A stretch of 24,913 nt of DNA from Verrucomicrobiota bacterium (GTDB lineage Bacteria; Verrucomicrobiota; Verrucomicrobiia; Limisphaerales; UBA1096): contig JASLKI010000072.1 of NCBI GenBank assembly GCA_030747575.1, positions 1-24,913 on the forward strand, given 5' to 3'. The notes beneath the pieces were generated by a model. That model was not told where the DNA came from and ran no database searches. It was given only the letters and a program-made list of their open reading frames with translations. Numbering within the stretch: position 1 is the stretch's first letter; each line of letters starts with the position of its first letter. This document shows, one piece after another, positions 15,578-22,321 of the stretch. The position numbers were made by a program, and so were the translations under genes.

Positions 15578-16120
15578 GTGAGAAATATCGTTTACTTCGA
15601 CCTCGAAACTATGCACTCCGCCGATGACGTCGGCGGCTGGGGTCATATTAACAAAATGGGCATGAGTATCGGCGTCACGTACAGCACCGGCAACGGCGGG
15701 TACTCGATCTATGCGGAGTCGGAGGTGAACGACCTCATCGAGGAACTGCAACGTGCCGACCTTGTCGTCGGCTTCAACCACATTCGATTCGACTACGAGG
15801 TGCTGCACGGCTACACGGCGCTCGATTTGCGCCAGCTCCCCTCGCTCGACCTGATGGTGGATCTGCAGGGAATCCTTTCGCACCGGCTCAAGCTCGACTC
15901 GATCGCCTCCGCCACGTTCGGCGCGGAGAAAACCGCCGACGGCCTGCAGGCGCTGAAGTGGTTCAAGCAGGGCAAAATGATGGAGATCGCCGAGTACTGC
16001 TGCTACGACGTTAAGATCACCAAGATGGTCCACGAGTTCGGCGCGCAAAACGGCTGCGTGTTTTACAACAACCGCTTCGGCAAACAGCTCAGCGTCAAAA
16101 TCGACTGGAGCACCGAGTAG
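15578..16120 (+). CDS. Stand-alone DEDDy 3'-5' exonuclease domain (RNase H fold)
   Basis: The product is 180 residues from a GTG at 15578. The opening RNIVYFDLET gives Asp8 and Glu10 (motif I), VVGFNHIRFDYEVL gives Asp72 (motif II), and EYCCYDV gives the Tyr140-x3-Asp144 pair of motif III, so all four acidic residues and the Tyr of a DEDDy nuclease are present. The first part of the protein (VGGWGHINKMGMSIGVTYS) is typical of the PolB-exonuclease/YprB-like branch. It consists of the nuclease domain only, with no polymerase or helicase fused; related domains are sometimes found on the C-terminus of helicases. Likely a DNA or RNA 3'-5' exonuclease; the substrate is open. Earlier in-frame starts (15527) are disfavoured because they would run through the palindrome and lack the family's N-terminal spacing. 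It diverges from the Ser/Thr kinase. Confidence 0.78.
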   Translation: MRNIVYFDLETMHSADDVGGWGHINKMGMSIGVTYSTGNGGYSIYAESEVNDLIEELQRADLVVGFNHIRFDYEVLHGYTALDLRQLPSLDLMVDLQGILSHRLKLDSIASATFGAEKTADGLQALKWFKQGKMMEIAEYCCYDVKITKMVHEFGAQNGCVFYNNRFGKQLSVKIDWSTE

Positions 16121-16125
16121 CCGAC

Positions 16126-16139
16126 GCGCTTGGCCCAGC
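16126..16139. repeat. Degenerate iterated palindrome after the exonuclease stop
   Basis: GCGCTTGGCCCAGC starts 5 bases after the TAG at 16118-16120. The left half matches GCGCTTGGCC fully; the right half is degraded. Confidence 0.5.
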
Positions 16140-16144
16140 ATAGC

Positions 16145-16173
16145 TCGACAGCGGGGAGCGTGTTCGGTACAGT
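16145..16173 (+). promoter_or_regulatory. Putative promoter of the second sulfatase gene
   Basis: TCGACA (16145-16150), 17 bases, TACAGT (16168-16173). The -10 ends 21 bases before the ATG at 16195, giving a 5' leader of about 14 bases with no Shine-Dalgarno. Best -35 match among the weaker candidates. Confidence 0.4.
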
Positions 16174-16194
16174 TCCCGCCATCCAACAAGCAAT

Positions 16195-17910
16195 ATGACG
16201 AGGCAAACTATTCCCACTTCTGTCCGCCGGTGGTCGGCTAGCCTTCTCGGCTTGGCCTTGGCCACCTCGGCATTCGCGGCCAAGCGGCCCAACATCATCA
16301 TCGCCATGGCCGATGACATGGGCTGGAGCGACATCGGTTGCTACGGCGGCGAGATCAATACGCCCAATCTCAACACACTCGCCGAGAACGGCGTGCGGTT
16401 TACGCAGTTTTACAACACCGGCCGCTGCTGCCCCACCCGCGCCACCTTGCTGTCCGGCACCTACGCGCACCAGGCCGGCGTTGGCCACATGATGAACCCA
16501 CGCAACCTGCCAGGTTACAAGGGTGATCTGAACAAAAATGTCCGCACCATCGCAGAGGTGATGAAGACTGCCGGCTATTCGACGTACATGGCCGGCAAGT
16601 GGCACGTCACCCCTAAAATCCAGCCCGGCGGCCCCAGGGACAACTGGCCTCGGCAACGCGGATTCGACCGCTTCTACGGCACCATCCACGGCGCCGGCAG
16701 TTTTTTCGACCCCAACTCGCTCACTCGGGAAAACACACAGGTCTCCCCGCTGACCGACGAAGGCTATCAGCCCAAGGGAACCTATTATTACACCGACGCC
16801 ATCAGCGACCACGCCGCCCGCTACATCCGCGAACATAAGGGCGATCAGCCGTTTTTCATTTATGTCGCCTACACCGCGCCACACTGGCCAATGCACGCGC
16901 TGCCAAAAGACATCGCCAAGTACAAAGGCAAGTACGACGCCGGTTGGGACGCCATGCGACGCGCGCGCTACGAGCGCCAACTCAAGATGGGGCTCATCGA
17001 TCCTCAGTGTAAACTGACGATGCGCGACCCCAAAGCGCCCAAGTGGGCAGATGCCAAAAACAAAGATTGGGAGTTGCGCCTGATGGAAACCTACGCCGCA
17101 ATGGTCGATCGCCTCGACCAGGGCATGGGCCAGGTCGTCACCGCGCTCAAAGAAACCGGCCAGTACGACAACACTCTGATCCTGTTTCTCGCCGACAACG
17201 GCGGCTGCGCCGAGGGTATGGGCCGCCGTCAGGGCATCCAATACAAGGACAAAGACCCCGAGCAACTCAAGCCTATGACCAAGGGCGAACTGCAAACCGA
17301 CATGATCCCCAAGCGCACACGGGACGGTCGCGTCCTCAGGCAGGGCACCGAGGTAATGGCCGGTGGTCCGGATAGCTACCACGGCTACGGCCTGGCCTGG
17401 GCCAACGCCAGCAACACGCCGTTCCGCGAGTACAAACATTGGGTGCACGAGGGCGGCATCAGTTCGCCGCTGATCGCCCATTGGCCAAGCGGCATCGATG
17501 CCAAGCGCCACGGGAAACTCGAGAATCAACCCGGCCATCTCATCGACCTCATGGCCACCTGCGTTGATCTTGGCCAAGCGACTTATCCGAAAAAAATCGG
17601 CGCCACGGCAATCGTCCCGATGCAGGGCACTTCCCTCGCCCCTGCGTTCAACGGCAAAAAGATCAGCCGCAAAAAACCGATCTACTGGGAACACGAAGGC
17701 AACCGCGCCATGCGCGACGGCAAATGGAAACTCGTCGCCAAGGGCGCGACCGGCCCATGGGAACTGTACGACATCAAGGCCGACCGCACAGAGTTGAACA
17801 ATCTCGCCGAAAAACAACCTAAGCGACTCAAGCGGATGGCAGACCGATGGGAAAGCTGGGCCGTCGCCTCGTTGGCCAAACCATGGCCGTGGGGCAAAAA
17901 GAAAAAATAA
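16195..17910 (+). CDS. Secreted arylsulfatase (S1 family, CCPTR active site)
   Basis: The product is 571 residues. It has an N-terminal signal peptide (arginines, then SLLGLALATSAFA, cleavage near 28). Catalytic set: Asp40-Asp41 (ADDMGWSD), the formylglycine motif C78-C-P-T-R82 (GRCCPTRATLLSG), the GKWH motif with Lys135 and His137, His230 (APHWP), Asp334-Asn335 (LADNGG), and an HEGG loop near the C-terminal third. Length and the GRCCPTRA form fit the large AtsA-like (S1_4-type) arylsulfatases, distinct from the shorter CTPSR enzyme at 4044-5444. It would desulfate an external or periplasmic glycan or aryl sulfate; no carbohydrate-specific feature was recognised. The chain ends in a Lys-rich tail (GKKKK). 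It lies 74 bases after the exonuclease gene but has its own candidate promoter. A 584-codon open frame on the opposite strand is a shadow. Confidence 0.93.
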   Translation: MTRQTIPTSVRRWSASLLGLALATSAFAAKRPNIIIAMADDMGWSDIGCYGGEINTPNLNTLAENGVRFTQFYNTGRCCPTRATLLSGTYAHQAGVGHMMNPRNLPGYKGDLNKNVRTIAEVMKTAGYSTYMAGKWHVTPKIQPGGPRDNWPRQRGFDRFYGTIHGAGSFFDPNSLTRENTQVSPLTDEGYQPKGTYYYTDAISDHAARYIREHKGDQPFFIYVAYTAPHWPMHALPKDIAKYKGKYDAGWDAMRRARYERQLKMGLIDPQCKLTMRDPKAPKWADAKNKDWELRLMETYAAMVDRLDQGMGQVVTALKETGQYDNTLILFLADNGGCAEGMGRRQGIQYKDKDPEQLKPMTKGELQTDMIPKRTRDGRVLRQGTEVMAGGPDSYHGYGLAWANASNTPFREYKHWVHEGGISSPLIAHWPSGIDAKRHGKLENQPGHLIDLMATCVDLGQATYPKKIGATAIVPMQGTSLAPAFNGKKISRKKPIYWEHEGNRAMRDGKWKLVAKGATGPWELYDIKADRTELNNLAEKQPKRLKRMADRWESWAVASLAKPWPWGKKKK

Positions 17911-18016
17911 CCCAGTGCTATTCCCATCGACACCAAACGGGAGTAGTTTCTAGAAAACAAACGACCTTAAGCACTGCTCACACGGCTTTGTGCTCTGCGT
18001 TTAAGAAGAGTCTCAC
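17911..18016. other. Convergent intergenic gap, no recognised element
   Basis: This 106-base spacer between the sulfatase and recQ stop codons is more AT-rich than its surroundings. Short complementary hexamers (AGTGCT at 17914, AGCACT at 17970) are too far apart for an intrinsic terminator, and no T-tract follows. Nothing else was recognised. Confidence 0.5.
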
Positions 18017-19870
18017 CTACCCTTTTTCATCGAGGTAGGCGGCGATTTCACTGATGAAGAGCTTGCCGTATTCGGCTTTCTTTTTTTCGCCGACACCGCT
18101 GATAAGCCCGAACGATGCCATCGTCACCGGGCAATCCCTTGCCATTTCGCGCAGGGCTACATCGCCGAAGATCATGTACGCTGGGACACCTCGACCAGAC
18201 GCCAACTCTTGCCGCATCTCGCGCAACCGCTCGAACAGCATCTCGTCGCATTGAATCTCGCCGGCTCGCTCGCTGCGCAGCCGGCGCTCTCTACTCTTTG
18301 GCTTGGGCACGACAGGGCGCGTCAATCCCAGCGGCTCTTTGCTGCGCAGCCAATCGCTTCCTTCCTGAGTCAGTTCCACGACACTCATGCGGCCCGGTGT
18401 GAGCCGCGCGTAGCCAAGCCGCATCAACTCGCGACCAATTGCCTTCCACTCATCGCGGCCAAATCCATCGCCAATGCCGTGGGTGGAAATCTGGTCGTGC
18501 CCCCACTTGCGGATGGCCTCCGTGTCAGCGCCGGTGAGCACTTCCACAACGTGGTTCAACCCAAAACCGAAACCGGACTTCTCACGAATCCGATACAGGC
18601 AGGCGAGGAACTTTTGCGCCGCCTCCGTGCCGTCGAATGTCTCCTTCGGATCGAGGCAGTTGTCGCATGCACCGCAGTTTTTGTCCGTGAAGGCCTCGCT
18701 GAAATAATGCAGCAACGACCGGCGGCGGCAGTCGCTCGTCTCGGCGAAGTGAACCATCTGCTGCAGCAATTGCCGCGCAATAGTGCGCTCATGTTCGTCT
18801 GTTTTTTCTTCGATAAACCCGATCTGCTTCGCCACGTCCGAGACATTGAACAAAAGCACGCAGTCCGCTGGCAGCCCGTCGCGCCCTGCCCTGCCCGTTT
18901 CCTGATAGTAACCCTCGATGTTCTTCGGCAGATCGTGATGAATCACGAAGCGCACGTCCGGTTTGTCGATACCCATCCCGAACGCGATCGTCGCGCACAC
19001 GATCTGCACCTCGTCACGGATGAACGACTCCTGATTTTTCGCACGCGTCCCGGCATCCAGCCCAGCGTGATACGGCACCGCTCGGATCCCCTGATCGGTC
19101 AGGCGGTTGGCCAACCGCTCGGTGCCGTCGCGGCTACCGCAGTAAACAATGCCGCTCTCGCCGTCGTGCCGCCTGGCCACGTCCAGCACCTGCCGCAGCG
19201 GCTGGTTGCGCGGTATGACGCGATACATGAGGTTGGCCCGGTTGAAGCTGGCGACGTAGCGTCTTGTCTCGCGCAGCTTCAACTGCGACACTATGTCCGC
19301 CCGAACCCGTTCGGTCGCCGTGGCGGTCAGCGCCATTAACGGCGTCTCCGGAAAGCGCCCGCGTAACTCGGCGATCTGCCGGTACTCAGGGCGAAAGTCG
19401 TGTCCCCACTCGCTGATGCAGTGCGCCTCGTCGATCGCGATCAGCCCTGGCTGCCACTCCACCAAACGCTCGAGCATTTCCGGCAGCATCAACCGCTCCG
19501 GCGCGGCGTACAGCAGGCGGTATTCGCCGTTGTAAAGGCCGGCCAGGCGGCGGCGCGCCTCCGCGGCACCGAGCGTGGAATTCAAGAACGTCGCTGATAC
19601 ACCGGCCTCATGCAGCGCGTCAACCTGATCCTTCATCAGCGCGATAAGCGGCGAGACGACGATTGTCAGCCCGCCCTTGACCAGGGCCGGCAACTGGTAA
19701 CAAAGCGACTTGCCGCCGCCGGTTGGCATCAGGACAAATGTATCGTGCCCAGCGAGCGCGTCGCGCATCACCTCCTCCTGCAGCGGCCGAAACGACTCGT
19801 AGCCAAAGAAACGCTTCAGCAACCCGGTCAAGTCCGGCTCCCCCGCGGCGCTGAAAAGTTCCGTCTCCAT
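18017..19870 (-). CDS. recQ: ATP-dependent DNA helicase RecQ
   Basis: The product is 617 residues from the ATG at 19870, close to the E. coli RecQ length. Superfamily 2 helicase motifs: FRPLQEEVM (motif 0, 27-35), Walker A PTGGGKS (49-55, Lys54), DEAH (147-150) in IDEAHCISEWGHDFRPEY, TATAT, and motif VI QETGRAGRDG (323-332). A RecQ-C-terminal zinc module follows, with Cys381, Cys399, Cys402 and Cys405. A winged-helix region (about 410-515) and a C-terminal HRDC domain (about 540-617) complete the protein. It unwinds recombination intermediates and stalled forks 3'-5'. Open frame continues upstream to 19909, but METEL at 19870 is preferred: it fits RecQ N-termini and a promoter lies directly before it. 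It is divergent from bioB. Its coding region includes a 16-bp perfect dyad, GCGGTTGGCCAACCGC (19103-19118), a symmetric variant of the iterated palindrome. Confidence 0.97.
   Translation of the reverse strand: METELFSAAGEPDLTGLLKRFFGYESFRPLQEEVMRDALAGHDTFVLMPTGGGKSLCYQLPALVKGGLTIVVSPLIALMKDQVDALHEAGVSATFLNSTLGAAEARRRLAGLYNGEYRLLYAAPERLMLPEMLERLVEWQPGLIAIDEAHCISEWGHDFRPEYRQIAELRGRFPETPLMALTATATERVRADIVSQLKLRETRRYVASFNRANLMYRVIPRNQPLRQVLDVARRHDGESGIVYCGSRDGTERLANRLTDQGIRAVPYHAGLDAGTRAKNQESFIRDEVQIVCATIAFGMGIDKPDVRFVIHHDLPKNIEGYYQETGRAGRDGLPADCVLLFNVSDVAKQIGFIEEKTDEHERTIARQLLQQMVHFAETSDCRRRSLLHYFSEAFTDKNCGACDNCLDPKETFDGTEAAQKFLACLYRIREKSGFGFGLNHVVEVLTGADTEAIRKWGHDQISTHGIGDGFGRDEWKAIGRELMRLGYARLTPGRMSVVELTQEGSDWLRSKEPLGLTRPVVPKPKSRERRLRSERAGEIQCDEMLFERLREMRQELASGRGVPAYMIFGDVALREMARDCPVTMASFGLISGVGEKKKAEYGKLFISEIAAYLDEKG
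19103..19118. repeat. Symmetric variant of the iterated palindrome inside recQ
   Basis: GCGGTTGGCCAACCGC is a perfect 16-bp dyad. It keeps the TTGGCCAA core, and both flanking C/G positions are changed together (CTTGG to GTTGG, CCAAG to CCAAC), preserving symmetry. Confidence 0.7.
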
Positions 19871-19880
19871 GCGGCGCCCC

Positions 19881-19909
19881 GTTGTAAGCCAGAGGCAGCC
19901 AAGCTTCAA
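19881..19909 (-). promoter_or_regulatory. Putative recQ promoter
   Basis: Minus strand: TTGAAG (19909-19904), 17 bases, TACAAC (19886-19881), ending 10 bases before the recQ ATG. Four of six consensus bases in each hexamer. No SOS-type operator was seen. Confidence 0.45.
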
Positions 19910-19947
19910 ACCTCACTGTTGATCGACCTGAAACTTGAAACTCTCTT

Positions 19948-19963
19948 GCGCTTGGCCAAGCGC
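19948..19963. repeat. Full 16-bp iterated palindrome between recQ and bioB
   Basis: GCGCTTGGCCAAGCGC, perfect over 16 bases, is the longest exact copy in the window. It is intergenic, 27 bases before the bioB start codon. Its TTGGCC (19952-19957) lies exactly where the -35 of the predicted bioB promoter would be, so it may double as an operator. Confidence 0.9.
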
Positions 19964-19980
19964 CTGATTTTGGCTAGATT
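19952..19980 (+). promoter_or_regulatory. Putative bioB promoter overlapping the palindrome
   Basis: TTGGCC (19952-19957), 17 bases, TAGATT (19975-19980), ending 9 bases before the ATG at 19990, with no Shine-Dalgarno. The -35 is provided by the palindrome itself. No convincing BirA-type biotin operator was found. Confidence 0.4.
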
Positions 19981-19989
19981 GCGGGTCGC

Positions 19990-21108
19990 ATGAGCATGAC
20001 TTTGGCTGACTCAACGACAGAGATGCCGGTTCGGGAACGTGTTGCCGAGCTGGGCCGGCGGGTTCTCGACGGCGAAGAAATCTCCCGCGACGAGGCGGTC
20101 GAGTTGGCCCGCATCGAGAACAACGCCGACATCATGGACCTGCTCGCGTGGTCCAACCGCATCCGCGAACAGTTCAAGGGCAACAAGATTCATCTCTGCT
20201 CGATCGTCAACGCCAAGGCCGGTGCCTGCTCGGAGAACTGCTCGTTCTGCGCCCAGTCCGCCGCCTACCAGACCGAGTCGCCGCGCTACGGGTTCATCGA
20301 ACCCGAGCCGGTGGCGGAGGCGATGTCCGAGGCCAAGGCCAACAATGTCACCGCCGTTGGGCTGGTCGCCGCCTGGCGAGGACTCAAGGAGGGCCCGATG
20401 CTCGACGAGGTGTGCGACCGCATTCGCGAGATGAAGGAGAACGGCAAGTCGCGCCCAGACGCCTCGCTGGGCTTGATCGAAAGCCAAGCCGTTGCCGACC
20501 GATTGAAAGACGCCGGTCTCTCCTGCTACGGCCACAACCTCGAGAGCTCGCGCCGTTTTTTCCCCGAGCACTGCACAACGCACACGTTCGAAGATCGGCT
20601 CAAGACGATTCAGTTTTTGAAAACTGCCGGCATCAAGATTTGTTCCGGCGGCATAATCGGCATGGGTGAGGAACGCGAGGATCGTGTGGACCTGGCAATA
20701 CAGTTGCGTGAGATCAATGCCAACGTAGTGCCGATAAATATCCTCAACCCAATCGAGGGCACGCCGCTAGAGAATCAGGAGCCGCTGCCGCCGATGGAGA
20801 TTCTCAAGACAATTGCCGTGTTCCGATTCATCCTGCCGCGCAAAGAAATCATGATCGCCGGCGGCCGCACGGTGAACCTGCGCGACATGCAGAGCATGGT
20901 GTTCACCGCCGGCGCGAGTGCGCTGATGGTCGGCAACTATCTCACCACGCTTAACCAGCCGGTCGAGAAGGATCTGCAGATGCTGCGCGATCTCGGGCTC
21001 GATCCGGACTGGGACAACGATTTTGCCGACCAAGTTTCCGCCGATGGAGGCTGTGGCAGCCGTTGTGGTTGTGACGACCAACCTGCCGAGGCTGCTGCAA
21101 CCACCTAG
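19990..21108 (+). CDS. bioB: Biotin synthase BioB, atypical auxiliary-cluster ligands
   Basis: This 372-residue radical-SAM enzyme converts dethiobiotin to biotin. The [4Fe-4S] motif is Cys80-x3-Cys84-x2-Cys87 (CSENCSFC). YGHNLESS (180-187), CSGGIIGMGE (218-227), ILNPIEGTPL and AGGRTVNL (Arg293) are typical of BioB. Aligned by eye to E. coli BioB, Cys218 and Arg293 match the auxiliary-cluster ligands C188 and R260. The other two Cys ligands (C97, C128) are replaced: Gly124 in AVGLVAAW and Asp157 in RPDASLG. Instead there is an extra Cys70 in HLCSIVNAKAGAC, plus Cys179 and Cys195. The HLC-S-I-x-N-A-K pattern resembles BioB of clostridial anaerobes. The Cys-rich tail (Cys355, 359, 361) is also unusual. 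No other biotin genes are near. Three genes follow at 1-12-base spacing. Biotin synthase is the best call; a related radical-SAM sulfurtransferase is possible. Confidence 0.88.
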   Translation: MSMTLADSTTEMPVRERVAELGRRVLDGEEISRDEAVELARIENNADIMDLLAWSNRIREQFKGNKIHLCSIVNAKAGACSENCSFCAQSAAYQTESPRYGFIEPEPVAEAMSEAKANNVTAVGLVAAWRGLKEGPMLDEVCDRIREMKENGKSRPDASLGLIESQAVADRLKDAGLSCYGHNLESSRRFFPEHCTTHTFEDRLKTIQFLKTAGIKICSGGIIGMGEEREDRVDLAIQLREINANVVPINILNPIEGTPLENQEPLPPMEILKTIAVFRFILPRKEIMIAGGRTVNLRDMQSMVFTAGASALMVGNYLTTLNQPVEKDLQMLRDLGLDPDWDNDFADQVSADGGCGSRCGCDDQPAEAAATT

Positions 21109-21120
21109 ATCATCCGGCAA

Positions 21121-21903
21121 ATGACTGAGCCGCTCGGAAGGAACATCGGCGGATACGGCGGCGACACCATCGACATCGATGACGTGCTGCAGAGGGCGCT
21201 CGCCGCAGCCAAGGCGCGCGGCTGGTCGGTCGAAAATTTCCCGAACACCGGCGACCTGAAGCTGTACGGTTTGCAGCGACTGGCCCCGGAACCGCGACTG
21301 GCCGTTTACATTTCCACCGGCATCCACGGCGACGAACCGGCCGGGCCACTGGCCATGCTCGGGTTGATCGAGGCCAACACCTGGCCAAGCGGCGTAAGCC
21401 TGTTCGCTTGTCCCTGCCTCAACCCGACCGGCTTCCGGGGCAACACCCGTGAAAACCAAGCCGGCATCGATCTCAACCGCGACTATCGCTACATCAAGAC
21501 AAGCGAAGTGCAGTCGCACACCGAATGGATCGACAGTCTACCTACGTTTGATTTTGGTATCTGTCTGCACGAGGACTGGGAGGCCATGGGCTTCTACCTT
21601 TACGAACTGAACCCCGACAACTTGCCCGCCGTGTCGGAGGATGTCATCGATGCAGTTGGCAGGACCTGCCCGATTGACTGTTCCGAGCGCATCGACGATC
21701 GACCGGCCAGCGGCGGCATCCTCAAGCCAGTCGTCTCCCCTGAAGCGCGGTCGCTTTGGCCCGAGGCGTTTTACATCGTGCTGAAAAAAACCCGCCTTTC
21801 GTACACGCTCGAGGCGCCGTCCGATTTACCAATGGCGACGCGGGTCAATGCCCTTTGCACTGCTGTCCAAACGTTGTTAGAATCCCACTTAGCTAAGCGA
21901 TGA
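21121..21903 (+). CDS. M14-like zinc carboxypeptidase / deacylase
   Basis: The product is 260 residues, starting 12 bases after the bioB stop. Zinc ligands are seen as His69-x2-Glu72 (STGIHGDEPAG) and His150 (ICLHEDW). The LNRDY motif (118-122) and Arg110 fit substrate binding, and Glu231 in SYTLEAPS is the likely catalytic Glu. This places it in the M14 carboxypeptidase / succinylglutamate desuccinylase (AstE/AspA)-like group, short members without a propeptide. No signal peptide is present, so it acts in the cytoplasm, probably removing a C-terminal residue or an acyl group from a small amide. The substrate is unknown; position behind bioB hints at a biotin-related or peptide amide, but that is only inference. 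There is no Shine-Dalgarno, so it is probably read from the bioB transcript. Its end carries a symmetric variant of the palindrome (21888-21899). Confidence 0.8.
   Translation: MTEPLGRNIGGYGGDTIDIDDVLQRALAAAKARGWSVENFPNTGDLKLYGLQRLAPEPRLAVYISTGIHGDEPAGPLAMLGLIEANTWPSGVSLFACPCLNPTGFRGNTRENQAGIDLNRDYRYIKTSEVQSHTEWIDSLPTFDFGICLHEDWEAMGFYLYELNPDNLPAVSEDVIDAVGRTCPIDCSERIDDRPASGGILKPVVSPEARSLWPEAFYIVLKKTRLSYTLEAPSDLPMATRVNALCTAVQTLLESHLAKR
21888..21897. repeat. Dyad-preserving variant of the iterated palindrome
   Basis: CTTAGCTAAG (followed by CG) is a perfect dyad that differs from CTTGGCCAAG at two symmetry-related positions (GGCC to AGCT). It overlaps the last codons of the M14-like gene. Confidence 0.5.
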
Positions 21904-21904
21904 A

Positions 21905-22318
21905 ATGAAACCGGAAACTGCCGAAAAACTGTTGGTGTGGATTTTGCGCGGTGCAGGCGTCGCCTGCGTGCTGGCGATTGCCCCGATGCTGATGCCAATC
22001 GCCTGGGCACAGTCCGGTCACACCGCCATTGGCCTTGGCGAACTTCCCGGCGAGCCCATCGTCGAGTACCTCGTGCGTGGCATGTCCGCCATGTGCGCCC
22101 TGTACGGCGGGCTGCTGCTGCTTTTGGCAACCGATGTGCACCGGTATCGCCGGGTCATCACTTTTCAGGCCGTCGCCATTCTGACAGCGGCCACTTGCGG
22201 GACAATCCTCATGTACAGCCTGCCCGTCCTCGGGAAATTCATCCTCATCGACGGAGCCAGTTGCTGGCTTTACTGCGTCCCCACCCTCTGGCTGCAAACC
22301 AGGCTGAAAAAGGAGTAG
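21905..22318 (+). CDS. Small polytopic membrane protein, function unknown
   Basis: The product is 137 residues. Four hydrophobic segments are apparent at about 12-35 (LRGAGVACVLAIAPMLMPIAW), 57-76 (VRGMSAMCALYGGLLLLLA), 86-104 and 110-130, with a charged VHRYRRV loop between the second and third. I do not recognise a family; similar small four-helix proteins occur as hypotheticals in Planctomycetota and Verrucomicrobiota. The ATG lies one base after the stop of the M14-like gene and three bases before the pectate lyase start, so it is clearly part of the same transcript. No catalytic residues can be pointed to. Confidence 0.75.
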   Translation: MKPETAEKLLVWILRGAGVACVLAIAPMLMPIAWAQSGHTAIGLGELPGEPIVEYLVRGMSAMCALYGGLLLLLATDVHRYRRVITFQAVAILTAATCGTILMYSLPVLGKFILIDGASCWLYCVPTLWLQTRLKKE

Positions 22319-22321
22319 GCA

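Noticed and set aside
15485..16189. N-terminal extension of the kinase reading frame
   Set aside because: It would run antisense through the whole exonuclease gene. The kinase domain is complete from 15484.
16063..17817. A 584-codon open frame on the minus strand, fully antisense to the second sulfatase
   Set aside because: It has no family signature, while the opposite strand encodes a complete sulfatase. Long antisense frames are expected from GC-rich third codon positions.
17914..17975. AGTGCT / AGCACT as a terminator between the sulfatase and recQ
   Set aside because: The arms are 50 bases apart, only 6 bp long and not followed by a T-tract.
19882..19914. TTGTAAGCC resembling one half of a BirA biotin operator upstream of bioB
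   Set aside because: The expected second half (GGTTTACAA after 15 bases) is absent, and the site lies within the predicted recQ promoter instead.
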